From a bacterium (lineage in GTDB: Bacteria; Sysuimicrobiota; Sysuimicrobiia; Sysuimicrobiales; Segetimicrobiaceae), in the NCBI GenBank assembly GCA_035691305.1, contig DASSJF010000070.1:1-46497 (forward strand): a stretch of 46,497 bases of DNA, written 5' to 3'. This document shows, one piece after another, positions 1 through 7,833 of this stretch. The notes beneath the pieces were generated by a model, which saw only the letters and a program-made list of their open reading frames with translations, did no database searches and was not told the origin of the DNA. The position numbers were made by a program, and so were the translations under genes. Every line of letters starts with the position of its first letter. Position 1 is the first letter of the stretch.

Positions 1-66
1 GAAGCGGCATCGAACGTCCTTCTGACTCCCGTCAGCGAGCGGGACCACGCGAAAAAGCCTTTGATG

Positions 67-140
67 TGGTGGGCCCGCCAGGGATCGAACCTAGATCCGC
101 CGGTTATGAGCCGGATGCTCTGCCGTTGAGCTACGGGCCC
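67..140 (-). tRNA. tRNA with CAU anticodon (elongator Met or Ile2)
   Basis: The minus strand folds into a complete cloverleaf: a 7-bp acceptor stem (GGGCCCG with CGGGCCC), a short D-arm, an anticodon loop CTCATAA with CAT at 108-106, a four-base variable loop, a T-loop TTCGATC, discriminator A and an encoded CCA at 69-67. Pair 27-43 of the anticodon stem is mismatched (T-C). The perfect G1-C72 pair excludes initiator tRNA. CAU could belong to elongator Met or to the lysidine-modified Ile2 tRNA; the GGGCC acceptor start resembles Ile2 tRNAs, but I cannot settle this by eye. Confidence 0.93.
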
Positions 141-148
141 GCGACGAA

Positions 149-154
149 ATTATA
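149..154 (-). promoter_or_regulatory. Extended -10 promoter of the CAU tRNA
   Basis: On the minus strand TGC precedes a perfect TATAAT, making an extended -10 box. It ends 8 nt before the mature tRNA 5' end, so transcription would start at or within about two bases of the tRNA. No good -35 box is visible, which is usual for extended -10 promoters. The box lies in the short gap after the sugar permease gene, so the tRNA can be transcribed independently of it. Confidence 0.65.
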
Positions 155-184
155 GCACGGCCGGGCGGCGCGCTATCTCCGCGG

Positions 185-1024
185 TCAGCCCTTGAGCCCC
201 GAGAACATGAAGCTCTCGACGAACCGCCGCTGGAACAGAACGAAGAGGACGAGGAGGGGCAGAATCACGATCACGGTGCCGGCGGCGATCAGATTCCACT
301 GCGCCGCCGCTTCCGCGGATTGCGTGAACGACGCGAGGCCGACCGTGACGGTGCGGGCCCGATCGGTGTCCGTGATGATCAACGGCCACAGAAATTCGTT
401 GTAGTGGTAGACGACGCTCACGATCGAAAACGCCACGAGCGTCGGCCGGGCCAGCGGGATGAACACGTGCCACAGCGTCCGAAACGTCGTGCACCCGTCG
501 ATCGCCGCGGCGTCCTCGAGGTCGCGAGGGACGCCGCGGAACGTCTGGCGCAGCAAGAACGTGCCGAACGCCGAGGCGAAGTAGGGGATCATGATCGCGA
601 GCCGCGTGTTAAGGAGCCCGAGCGTCTTGATCGTGACGAAGTTCGGAAGGATCAGCGACGACGGCGCGACCATCAGCTGCAGCAGGAAGAGACGGAAGAG
701 CAGATCCCTGCCGGGAAACTCGATCCGCGCGAACGCGTACGCGGCGAGCGTGATCGTGACCAGCTGCGCGCCGAGCACGCCGAACACCACGACCGCGGTA
801 TTGTAGTATAGGCGCACGAACGGCGCCGAGTTCCAGGCCTCGCGGAAGTTGGCGAGCGACGGATGCTGCACCCACAGCGAGGCGATCTGGCTGCCGAGGG
901 AGCCGGGCGGCCGAAACGACGTCGAGACCGCCCACAGCAGCGGAAACACCCAAATGAACGCGAGCGCGCCGACGCCGAGCGCCCAAAGGACCGTCGCGAC
1001 CTGCCGGGCCGATCGCCTGGTCAC
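185..1024 (-). CDS. Carbohydrate ABC transporter permease, MalG-type (CUT1)
   Basis: This 279-residue inner-membrane protein has about six hydrophobic segments and is one half of the channel of a CUT1-family sugar importer. The cytoplasmic EAA loop that docks to the ATPase is visible near residues 175-200 (EDAAAIDGCTTFRTLWHVF). The length and the C-terminal FQRRFVESFMFSGLKG tail are typical of MalG-like permeases. It starts at GTG one base after the stop of the MalF-type partner, so the two are translationally coupled. It is the last gene of the transporter operon, and no ATPase gene follows before the tRNA. The substrate cannot be read from the sequence. Confidence 0.92.
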   Translation of the reverse strand: MTRRSARQVATVLWALGVGALAFIWVFPLLWAVSTSFRPPGSLGSQIASLWVQHPSLANFREAWNSAPFVRLYYNTAVVVFGVLGAQLVTITLAAYAFARIEFPGRDLLFRLFLLQLMVAPSSLILPNFVTIKTLGLLNTRLAIMIPYFASAFGTFLLRQTFRGVPRDLEDAAAIDGCTTFRTLWHVFIPLARPTLVAFSIVSVVYHYNEFLWPLIITDTDRARTVTVGLASFTQSAEAAAQWNLIAAGTVIVILPLLVLFVLFQRRFVESFMFSGLKG

Positions 1025-1025
1025 G

Positions 1026-1973
1026 CTACACCTCGTAGTGGATCCGCCGCTCGAGCAGCCCGAAGCTCACCGCGGCGATCCCCATCAGGACCGCGAGCAG
1101 AAACATCGTCAGCGCGGCGGCCTTCCCGAAGTCGAAGAACATGAAAGCGGTCTGGTAGATGTAGAACAGCAGCACGTTCGTCGTGTTGTCCGGCCCGCCG
1201 GCCGTCATGATCCAGATCTGGTCAACCGACTGGAACGCGTTGATGCTGGCGATCACGAGAACGAACAGCGTCGTCGGGCCGAGCAGCGGAAAGGTGATCC
1301 GCCGGAAGACCTGCCACGGAGACGCGCCTTCGATCCGCGCCGCTTCGTACAGCTCGGCGGAGATCGTCTGCAGGCCGGCGAGATAGAACAGCATGTAGTA
1401 GCCGGCGTTCTTCCAGATCGTGACGAGCATGACGGCCGGCAGCGCCCAGGTCGGGTCCTGCAGCCAGTGGGCGTTCCCGCCGACGATCCGCTTGAGATAG
1501 ACGTCCATGAGGCCGTAGCCTGGCGTGTAGACGAACAGCCAGATCGCCGCGGCGCCGATGAGTGGCAGCAGCGCCGGATAGAAGAACGCGGTGCGGAACG
1601 GCGTGACGAGCAGGTGCGCCCGGTTCAGGAGGAGCGCGAGCGTCAGCGCGAGGGCGACGGTGACCGGGACGGTGCCGGCGAGGAACTCCGCGCTGTTGCG
1701 CACGACCTGGTGGAAGATGGGGTCCGCGGCGATCGCAAGGTAGTTGCCGGCGCCGACGAACGCGTGGCTGCGGACGGTGGCGGTGGCGCGGTAGAGGCTC
1801 AGTTCCGCCGACGTCAGGATCGGGTAGTAAGTGAAGATGGCAAGAAACGCGAGCGACGGCAGCAGAAAGAGATAGCCCTGCGTCGCGGCACGGCGGCGGC
1901 GGCGGCGCGCGGACGCGGACGTCGTGGTGGCCGGGCCCGCCGTTGGAAGCGTCGAGGCGTGGGTTTGCGCCAC
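1026..1973 (-). CDS. Sugar ABC transporter permease, MalF-type (CUT1)
   Basis: This 315-residue permease is the second channel subunit of the importer. A basic cytoplasmic N-terminus with a run of arginines precedes the first membrane helix (GYLFLLPSLAFLAIFTYYPI), the usual opening of UgpA/MalF proteins. The EAA loop is at about residues 205-225 (YEAARIEGASPWQVFRRI). The GTG start at 1973 has no strong ribosome binding site, so the start is uncertain by a few codons. It lies between the binding-protein gene and the MalG-type permease, downstream of an intercistronic stem-loop. Confidence 0.92.
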   Translation of the reverse strand: MAQTHASTLPTAGPATTTSASARRRRRRAATQGYLFLLPSLAFLAIFTYYPILTSAELSLYRATATVRSHAFVGAGNYLAIAADPIFHQVVRNSAEFLAGTVPVTVALALTLALLLNRAHLLVTPFRTAFFYPALLPLIGAAAIWLFVYTPGYGLMDVYLKRIVGGNAHWLQDPTWALPAVMLVTIWKNAGYYMLFYLAGLQTISAELYEAARIEGASPWQVFRRITFPLLGPTTLFVLVIASINAFQSVDQIWIMTAGGPDNTTNVLLFYIYQTAFMFFDFGKAAALTMFLLAVLMGIAAVSFGLLERRIHYEV

Positions 1974-1988
1974 GGAGACGAGAACGAA

Positions 1989-2020
1989 ACCGGTGGGCCG
2001 CCGCCTGTCGGCCCACCGGT
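1989..2020 (-). promoter_or_regulatory. Intercistronic stem-loop between binding-protein and permease genes
   Basis: A perfect 12-bp inverted repeat (ACCGGTGGGCCG at 1989-2000, its complement at 2009-2020) with an 8-nt loop sits between the binding-protein stop and the MalF-type start. No T-tract follows on the minus strand, so it is not a standard intrinsic terminator. By analogy with the malE-malF junction it probably stabilises the upstream binding-protein message and lowers permease expression. Confidence 0.6.
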
Positions 2021-2072
2021 AGCCCGCCTAGGGCCTCACGGCCGCCGGCCCGCGCGGGTCACGCTGCATCCG

Positions 2073-3383
2073 CTAATACTTGGACAGCAGCTGCGTCGCA
2101 TCGCGCTGCGCGCGGTCGAGCGCCGCCTGCGTGGTCAGCCGGCCCGACTGCGCCGCCTGGATCGCCGTCACCAGCATCGCGCCGATCTGATCCACGTCGT
2201 GGATCGTCATCTGCTCGCCGGCGAAGCGCAGCTGGGAGGTGGCGGTGAGCGCCTGCGGCACCTGCCTCAGGTACGCGGCGAACGCCGGCGTAGAGAGCTC
2301 CGTCTTGCGGATCGGCACATAGCCCGTCCCGATACTCCAGCGGGCGGCGTTGGCCGGCTGGGTCATCCAGGCGATGAACGTCCACGCCGCCTGCACGTGG
2401 TCCGCCGGCGTGTGGTTGAAGATGTAGAAGCTGCCGCCGCCCGTGGGCGCGCGCGTCACGGCCTTGCCGGCCGGCAGGTACCCCGCGCTCCAGTCGAACT
2501 TCGCGTTCGTCCGAATGAACGTCATGTTGCCGGTGGTCGAGTAGATCATCGCCGCCTTCTGCTGGATGAAGTCCTGGGGCACTTGGTTCCAGAACGCGAC
2601 GCTGGTAGGCCCGGTCGGATGGACCTTGTACTTGTTCTGCAGGTCGATGACGAACTGCAGCGCGCCGACCGCCTCCGGCGAGTTGAACTTCACCCATTTT
2701 CCGGCCTTCGTATCGAAGAAATTGGCGCCGGCCTCCATCAGCCATCCTTGAAACACCCACGGGGACGTGTCGCCGAGCGGAATCTCGACGCCCCACTGAG
2801 TCGTCTGCCCGCTCGAGTCGCGGACCGTCAGCTTCTGCGCGTAGGTCAGCAGTTCGGCCCAGTCCTTCGGCGCGCGGCTCGGGTCGAGCCCCGCCTTCCG
2901 GAATAGGTCGCGGTTATAGTAGAAGATCGGCGTGCTGCGCTGCCACGGGATGCTGTAAGTGTGACCGCCCGTCTGCGCGTTGAGGAGCAGCGCGCCGTAG
3001 AAGTCGTCGAGCCAGGCTTTGCCGCCGCTCTTGGCGATGAGGTCGTCGAGCGGAATGATCGCGTCCCGGTCGAGCAGCGAGAAGAGCTCGGGGGTGTCGA
3101 GCACGGCGACGTCGGGCGGGGTGCCGCCGAGCACCGCGGTCATCGCCTTGGCCATCGTCTCCACGTAGTTGCCGGCGAAGACCGGCTCGACGTGGATGCC
3201 GGGATGGGACCCGTTGAAGTCGTTCACCATCGCGGTCATCAGCGCGTTCAACGGTCCGGAGGCCCCGACCGGATAATAGTAGCGAAGCGAGACGGCGCCT
3301 TGCGCGCCGGCGCCCTGAACGCCGCCGATCGCCGCCAGCAGCAGTACCGCGAGTAACAGTGCGTAGCGTGTGTAGCGTTTCAT
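2073..3383 (-). CDS. Extracellular solute-binding protein of a sugar ABC importer (family 1, UgpB-like)
   Basis: This is the periplasmic or lipid-anchored ligand receptor of the importer. The 436-residue protein opens with a signal peptide (MKRYTRYALLLAVLLLAAIGG) and has the family-1 hallmark IPWQRSTPIFYYNRDLFRKAG near residue 140, as in UgpB-like glycerol-phosphate or oligosaccharide binders. No lipobox cysteine is evident. I chose ATG 3383 because a strong GGAGGGAG lies just upstream. A GTG 21 bases earlier would put charged residues before the signal peptide. It is the first gene of a binding protein-MalF-MalG operon. A TATCGT -10-like box at 3408-3403 could drive it. The ligand is unknown. 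Confidence 0.92.
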   Translation of the reverse strand: MKRYTRYALLLAVLLLAAIGGVQGAGAQGAVSLRYYYPVGASGPLNALMTAMVNDFNGSHPGIHVEPVFAGNYVETMAKAMTAVLGGTPPDVAVLDTPELFSLLDRDAIIPLDDLIAKSGGKAWLDDFYGALLLNAQTGGHTYSIPWQRSTPIFYYNRDLFRKAGLDPSRAPKDWAELLTYAQKLTVRDSSGQTTQWGVEIPLGDTSPWVFQGWLMEAGANFFDTKAGKWVKFNSPEAVGALQFVIDLQNKYKVHPTGPTSVAFWNQVPQDFIQQKAAMIYSTTGNMTFIRTNAKFDWSAGYLPAGKAVTRAPTGGGSFYIFNHTPADHVQAAWTFIAWMTQPANAARWSIGTGYVPIRKTELSTPAFAAYLRQVPQALTATSQLRFAGEQMTIHDVDQIGAMLVTAIQAAQSGRLTTQAALDRAQRDATQLLSKY

Positions 3384-3547
3384 CGTGTCTCCCTCCCCTC
3401 GCACGATACCCGGGATGGTTCTCCCCGATCGCGGCGGTCCCTTTGGTGCCGGCCGAGCGAAGTGGTTGAAAACGACGACGATCGGCCGGCGGTGGGGGTG
3501 GTGCCGCGATCACAGGAAAGGTTCGTATCCCCACGAACAGTAGGGGC

Positions 3548-4336
3548 GTGCGGCCCCAGCGCGTCGATTCGGTCGAGCCGTCCGGCATTCGCGTGGGGCG
3601 CGGCGGCGCGTCCCCCGAGGAGAAGGTCCGGTACGTCCGCCGGATGTTCGGCGCCATTGCCCCGCGGTATGACCGAGCCAACCTATTCATCAGCGCCGGC
3701 CTGCATCGGCTGTGGAAGCGGATCACCGTTGGCCTCGCGAACGTGCGGCCGGGAGCCCGCGCCCTCGACGTCTGCTGCGGCACGGGCGATATTGCCCTGA
3801 TGCTGGCGCAGCGAGTCGGGCCGGACGGCCGCGTGGTCGGCCTCGACTTCACCCCGGAAATGATCGACATCGCCCGCCGGCGGGCGGCGGCTGCGGGGTT
3901 CGCGTCCGTCTGCCGCTTCGTTCCCGGCGACACCCAAGCACTGCCGTTTGCCGATGGGACGTTCGATGTGGTGACCGTAGGATTCGGGATCCGGAACGTA
4001 GGAGATCCGCCGCGGGCGCTGCGGGAGTGGTGCCGCGTCCTGCGGCCCGGCGGCCTCGTCGCGGTGCTCGAATTCAGCCGGCCGCGCAATCCGGTGATCC
4101 GGCGCCTCTACAACGGCTATTCATTCACCCTCATGCCGTGGCTCGGCCGGACGGCGACCCGGCATCCCGACGCCTACCTGTACCTGCCGGCGTCGGTGCG
4201 CGCGTGGCCCGATCAAGAGGCGTTCGGCGCGATGCTGCGACGCGCCGGGTTCGAGGGAGTCCGCTACCGCAACTTCGGCTCGGGGATCACGGCGGTTCAT
4301 CTGGCCATTCGGCCGTCCGCGTCCGCGACGGTCTGA
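3548..4336 (+). CDS. menG: Demethylmenaquinone methyltransferase
   Basis: A 262-residue class I SAM methyltransferase of the UbiE/MenG family, which adds the C-methyl group in the last step of menaquinone synthesis. Visible landmarks are RRMFGAIAPRYDRAN near the N-terminus, the SAM motif LDVCCGTGDIALMLA, FGIRNVGDPPRALREWCRVLRPGG and the LPLE/EFSRP region followed by NGYSFTLMPWLGR, all characteristic of UbiE. It probably starts at GTG 3548 after AGGGGC. The first about 25 residues are poorly conserved, so a later start is possible. It is the first gene of a plus-strand run; the ReoM-like gene follows after 10 bases. Confidence 0.9.
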   Translation: MRPQRVDSVEPSGIRVGRGGASPEEKVRYVRRMFGAIAPRYDRANLFISAGLHRLWKRITVGLANVRPGARALDVCCGTGDIALMLAQRVGPDGRVVGLDFTPEMIDIARRRAAAAGFASVCRFVPGDTQALPFADGTFDVVTVGFGIRNVGDPPRALREWCRVLRPGGLVAVLEFSRPRNPVIRRLYNGYSFTLMPWLGRTATRHPDAYLYLPASVRAWPDQEAFGAMLRRAGFEGVRYRNFGSGITAVHLAIRPSASATV

Positions 4337-4346
4337 GGGGTGACGT

Positions 4347-4628
4347 ATGGGGGAACATGAGAAGACTGGGGTCTTCCAGGTCGGCGTCCACCAGATGCGG
4401 GATGTCGGCGAGGTGCTGCGGTACGTGTTTGACGCGCTCCGGGAGCGTGGATATAACCCGACCGATCAGGTTGTCGGGTACCTCGTCTCCGGCGACCCGA
4501 CCTACATCACGAGTCACCGGGATGCGCGGACCCTGATCCGGCAGCTGGACCGGGGGCGGCTGCTCGAGGAACTGGTTCGGAGCTATGTGGACACGAAGAT
4601 GGGGGGAAAGGCCGCTGGCCAGCATTGA
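4347..4628 (+). CDS. reoM: IreB/ReoM family regulatory phosphoprotein (DUF965)
   Basis: This 93-residue protein matches the IreB/ReoM family along its length: [41 protein letters not shown] and [10 protein letters not shown] correspond to the family's conserved core. In Listeria, ReoM controls ClpCP-dependent degradation of MurA and is phosphorylated on Thr7 by a PASTA kinase. In Enterococcus, IreB is the kinase partner that restrains cephalosporin resistance. Here a threonine is also residue 7 (EKTGVFQV), followed by a hydrophobic stretch as in ReoM. The GAGGGG ribosome site overlaps the preceding stop. The 3' end overlaps the proposed murA start by 44 bases, so regulator and target are encoded together. 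Confidence 0.88.
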   Translation: MGEHEKTGVFQVGVHQMRDVGEVLRYVFDALRERGYNPTDQVVGYLVSGDPTYITSHRDARTLIRQLDRGRLLEELVRSYVDTKMGGKAAGQH

Positions 4629-5904
4629 GGTTGCGCAAGACACCCGGGTCGAACGGCTCCTGATCGAAGGCGGCCGGGCGCTCCGCGGCCGCCTCCGTGT
4701 TGCCGGCGCGAAGAACAGCTCGCTCGCGGTGATCGCGGCCGCCGCGCTGGCCGCGGACGTCTCGACGATCGAAAATGTCCCGCGGTGCCGGGACGTCTTC
4801 ACGCTGCTCGCCATCTTGAGGGCCCTCGGCATGCGGGCCGAGTTCACCCGCTCCGGACGGCTCGAGGTCGATGCCCGGCGCATCGACACGCACGTCGCGC
4901 CCTACGATCTGTGCCGCCAGATGCGCGCGTCGTACTACGCGGCGGGGGTGCTGCTGGCACGGCTGGGACGGGCGGAAGTTCCGCTGCCGGGCGGGGACGA
5001 CTTCGGGACGCGGCCGGTCGACTTCCACATGCGGGGCTTCGAAGCCCTCGGCGCGCGCATCACGACCCAGCACGGCTACCTCAAGGCCGAGGCGCGCGAG
5101 ATCGCGCCGGCGACGTTCTACGTGCCCCGGAGCAGTGTAGGGACGACGATCAACGTCATGCTGGCGGCCGCCCGGACGCGCGGCCTCACGACCCTGCAGA
5201 ACGCGGCCCGCGAGCCGGAGGTCGTCGACACCGCGGTGTTTCTCTCACTGCTCGGCGCGCGTGTGCGCGGCGCGGGGACTCCGACCGTCACCGTCGAGGG
5301 GACGCCGGACCTGCGCGGGGCGACCCACGCGATCATCCCCGACCGCATCGAAGCCGGCACCTACGTGATCGCCGCGGCCGCGACGCACGGGGACATCCTC
5401 GTGGAGGGCCTGATCTCCGAGCACGTCACCGCGCTGCTGACGAAGCTGTCGGACGCGGGCGCCACGATTGACTCCGACCCCCTCGGCGCGCGGGTCCGCG
5501 TGGAGCGGGATCTGCGGCCGATCGAGATCGATACGGCGCCGTATCCGGGGTTTGCGACGGACTACCATCCGCAGTGCGCGGCGATGCTCGCCGGCGTCCT
5601 CGGGCAGAGCGCGATCCGGGAGACGGTGTTCGAGAACCGCTTCCAGTACACCCCCGAACTGCGCCGCATGGGCGCGGAACTACGGGTGGACGGTGATACC
5701 GTGATCATCAACGGCGTGCCCCGTCTCAGCGGCGCGTCGGTCGAGGCGCTGGACATCCGCGCCGGCGCGGCGGTCGTGATCGCCGGGCTCACCGCGCAGG
5801 GGACGACCGAGATCTCGAACATCGAGCACCTCGACCGCGGTTACGAGGGAATGGAAGACAAGCTCCGCAGCCTCGGGGCGGAGGTCCAGCGCGTCAAGAT
5901 CTAG
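4585..5904 (+). CDS. murA: UDP-N-acetylglucosamine 1-carboxyvinyltransferase with Cys-to-Asp active site
   Basis: MurA transfers enolpyruvyl from PEP to UDP-GlcNAc, the committed cytosolic step of peptidoglycan synthesis. The 439-residue protein has the expected length plus about 18 extra N-terminal residues. It shows the GAKNSSL motif with the conserved lysine, [15 protein letters not shown] and GFATDYHPQ. The loop that usually reads GGCxIGxRPVDLH reads [13 protein letters not shown], so the catalytic cysteine is Asp138 (codon 4996-4998). This substitution gives intrinsic fosfomycin insensitivity in mycobacterial, chlamydial and borrelial MurA. The start is uncertain: ATG 4585 lies inside reoM, and CTG 4615 is the only other candidate before the conserved core, just after GGGGGAAAGG. 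Confidence 0.93.
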   Translation: MWTRRWGERPLASIEVAQDTRVERLLIEGGRALRGRLRVAGAKNSSLAVIAAAALAADVSTIENVPRCRDVFTLLAILRALGMRAEFTRSGRLEVDARRIDTHVAPYDLCRQMRASYYAAGVLLARLGRAEVPLPGGDDFGTRPVDFHMRGFEALGARITTQHGYLKAEAREIAPATFYVPRSSVGTTINVMLAAARTRGLTTLQNAAREPEVVDTAVFLSLLGARVRGAGTPTVTVEGTPDLRGATHAIIPDRIEAGTYVIAAAATHGDILVEGLISEHVTALLTKLSDAGATIDSDPLGARVRVERDLRPIEIDTAPYPGFATDYHPQCAAMLAGVLGQSAIRETVFENRFQYTPELRRMGAELRVDGDTVIINGVPRLSGASVEALDIRAGAAVVIAGLTAQGTTEISNIEHLDRGYEGMEDKLRSLGAEVQRVKI

Positions 5905-5920
5905 CGGACTCCGATGCGGG

Positions 5921-5926
5921 TATACT
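5921..5926 (+). promoter_or_regulatory. -10 box of tRNA-Val
   Basis: TATACT ends six bases before the mature 5' end of tRNA-Val, so transcription would start at or next to nucleotide 1 of the tRNA. No convincing -35 box is visible in the 17 bases between murA's stop and this box. Confidence 0.6.
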
Positions 5927-5932
5927 GTGCGG

Positions 5933-6007
5933 GGGCGAGTAGCTCAGCGGTAGAGCACCTCGCTTACACCGAGGGGGTCGCGGGTTCGACTCCTGCCTCG
6001 CCCACCA
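5933..6007 (+). tRNA. tRNA-Val (UAC)
   Basis: A complete cloverleaf: acceptor stem GGGCGAG/CTCGCCC, D-arm AGCTCAGCGGTAGAGC, 5-bp anticodon stem CCTCG/CGAGG closing loop CTTACAC with anticodon TAC at 5965-5967, T-arm around GTTCGACTC, discriminator A and encoded CCA at 6005-6007. It sits between murA and a block of minus-strand orphan genes. No copy of its 3' end is visible downstream, so I do not call it an attachment site. Confidence 0.95.
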
Positions 6008-6085
6008 GTGACTATGACGTTCTGAATATGAGCGCACCGCCAGGTCTCCGCCGAACGTTGCCGTGATGCCCGTCCGGGGACGCGC

Positions 6086-6457
6086 TTACTTGGCTTCGGA
6101 GGGCGGTCGAATCCTGTTGCCCACCCAAACAAGCAGTGACGCCCAGCCCACGCTGCCCGCGGCCAACAACGCACTCGCCAGGAGCAGCCACGTCACGTTA
6201 TCGGCGCGGGCACCTCTGGCCAGATAGATTTCAGGAAGGCCCGTCAGTTGGAGCAGATACCCGATACCCTGTGGCCACCCCGCGTCGCGGTACGCCGCAT
6301 TGCCCACCCAAAGCGCGCCGATGCGTGCCACGCTGAGGAGACACGCGAGCCGCCATACCGTAGACCGTCCGAACCGGGACCGGGGAGCCCGCACGGCGAG
6401 ACGGGCGAGCGAGGCAGCCGACGCGACAATGATTACGACGAGGAGGAGGCTGATCAT
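6086..6457 (-). CDS. Small membrane protein of unknown function
   Basis: The 123-residue product has an N-terminal hydrophobic helix (MISLLLVVIIVASAASLARL), a second amphipathic-hydrophobic segment around residues 35-55 and a strong helix near the C-terminus (LLLASALLAAGSVGWASLLVWV), suggesting three or so membrane spans. I do not recognise a family. The start lacks a clear ribosome site, and the gene lies alone 22 bases after the next upstream gene in the same direction. With its two neighbours it forms a three-gene minus-strand block between tRNA-Val and the thioesterase operon. Confidence 0.55.
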   Translation of the reverse strand: MISLLLVVIIVASAASLARLAVRAPRSRFGRSTVWRLACLLSVARIGALWVGNAAYRDAGWPQGIGYLLQLTGLPEIYLARGARADNVTWLLLASALLAAGSVGWASLLVWVGNRIRPPSEAK

Positions 6458-6479
6458 ACGAGATGCGACCGACGAGAAT

Positions 6480-7082
6480 CTATGGTCCCCCGTCCGGCGG
6501 TGGGTTCCGGAACTCCGGGAAGCGGGCGCGTCGTGTGCCGAAACTCGTGACCACGGCGTCGGCGTCCGCGACCCCGGTAAGGAATTTCAAGAGACCGTCT
6601 TTTTCCCGTCGCGCGCTCGCAACCCGGTAGCCCGCGTCCGATAGCGCCTGTAGGATGTCGCGGTAAACGGGGCTTAGATACGATTCGAGCCAGGTGTGCG
6701 CGCCGAGCGCCGTGCGGGCATCCTCGGACAGGAGCACGACCCACTGCAGCGTCCCCTTCGCGTTGTCGTAGATGTCGACGAGGCTCTTGAGATGGTCGAG
6801 GTCGAGGGACACCGATGCCACATCCGCCACGACGCCGTACGCCATCCCGCGCCACCACGCCGGTTTGAAGTATCGGAAGACCACGCCGCGGATTTCCGAC
6901 TCCAAGTCGTGCCCATCGGCGACCTGCCGGTGTTCGGTCACGACGCCGACGACGCGTTGCATGTTGAGGTTGCGTAACTCCCAGAAGGTCCAGCCGGGCT
7001 CGTGGAGATCGATCCGCGGCCGCAGCGCGCGTCGCCCTGTCGCCGCAGCGACGGCAGCGGACAAATCCAGGGTCGATGACAT
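6480..7082 (-). CDS. Hypothetical cytosolic protein (200 aa)
   Basis: The ATG start has a near-perfect Shine-Dalgarno sequence (AAGGAGG, spacing 5), so this is very likely a real gene. The 200-residue protein is soluble and mixed alpha/beta in character, with recognisable stretches such as FRYFKPAWWRGMAYGVVADV and KGTLQWVVLLSEDARTALG, and a proline-rich C-terminus. I see no signal peptide, membrane span or known catalytic motif and cannot name a family. It is preceded by another orphan gene 55 bases upstream in the same direction. Confidence 0.7.
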   Translation of the reverse strand: MSSTLDLSAAVAAATGRRALRPRIDLHEPGWTFWELRNLNMQRVVGVVTEHRQVADGHDLESEIRGVVFRYFKPAWWRGMAYGVVADVASVSLDLDHLKSLVDIYDNAKGTLQWVVLLSEDARTALGAHTWLESYLSPVYRDILQALSDAGYRVASARREKDGLLKFLTGVADADAVVTSFGTRRARFPEFRNPPPDGGP

Positions 7083-7137
7083 TTCCGCCTCCTTGGCGAC
7101 TCCGGCCGGGGGTTCGGGGAAACCGGACCCGTGCGCT

Positions 7138-7635
7138 CTACCGGCGATACAGCCGTTCGCCGACGGCGACGATCAGATTGTCGGCCATCTCGGCTTCCGC
7201 GTCCGTGAGTTCGTCCTGGTCCGATGCGCGAACCTGTCGAAGCGCCTCGTAGAGGGCCCCCCAGCCGTCCGTGAACGGCGAGGGCAACGGATAACCGGAC
7301 AGGATGTGCCGCAGCGCCCGAAGGCATCGCCGGTCGCACCACGCCTCGACGAGACACCGAAGCGCGGCGAAGAGTTCGTCGTTCGTGGAAATCGCCGTCG
7401 TCGCGGGCTGCGGTTCCGGCGCGAGCCACGGAAACCGGCTTCTGGCTTCGTGCTCCGCCAGATCGGCTGTCTCAAAGACCGATGACGCGCTATGGAGCCG
7501 CCGCCATCCCTCCGCCACCAGCCGCCCCTCGTACACGTTCTGGAACCGCTTCTCGACCCTGAGGTCGTAATGGCCGTCCGCCCGCTCGGCGATGAGCACG
7601 CGCCGGGCGCGGTCCGGACTGTAGAGACTCTTCAC
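7138..7635 (-). CDS. Hypothetical two-part protein (165 aa)
   Basis: The N-terminal about 70 residues look like a small beta-rich domain that ends with EHEARSRFPWL. After a linker rich in Pro, Ala and Thr, residues 85-165 form an acidic, helical domain ending DELTDAEAEMADNLIVAVGERLYRR. I recognise the general look of paired small hypothetical proteins but no named family, and make no functional claim. The GTG at 7635 has no obvious ribosome site. It is the first gene of the three-gene minus-strand block. Confidence 0.6.
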   Translation of the reverse strand: MKSLYSPDRARRVLIAERADGHYDLRVEKRFQNVYEGRLVAEGWRRLHSASSVFETADLAEHEARSRFPWLAPEPQPATTAISTNDELFAALRCLVEAWCDRRCLRALRHILSGYPLPSPFTDGWGALYEALRQVRASDQDELTDAEAEMADNLIVAVGERLYRR

Positions 7636-7833
7636 AATGCGAGACGTGTTGTCGGCTCCACGGGTCGGCTACAGGCCGGCGTTGCCCTCAGTGAACAGCT
7701 GCCCGCCTCCGATTCGGCGGACTTGCCACCTCCCCTCCGTGCCGGCGAGACCGTCCGGGGTCCGTATCTTCGCCCGGCCGGCCCCATGCCGAGGCGAGAG
7801 GGACGATCGCGGTGACAGTGAAAAAGTAAGGTC

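Noticed and set aside
849-2906. Very long open frame (685 codons) on the plus strand opposite the transporter genes; similar long frames at 8642-10963 and 15097-16866 on the minus strand
   Set aside because: They are antisense shadows of high-GC genes: their translations are Arg/Ala/Gly/Pro-rich low-complexity with no domains, while the opposite strand encodes clear families.
5933-7833. Possible integrative element inserted at tRNA-Val
   Set aside because: No integrase, no repeated tRNA 3' end and no mobility gene could be found, so only an orphan-gene block is reported.
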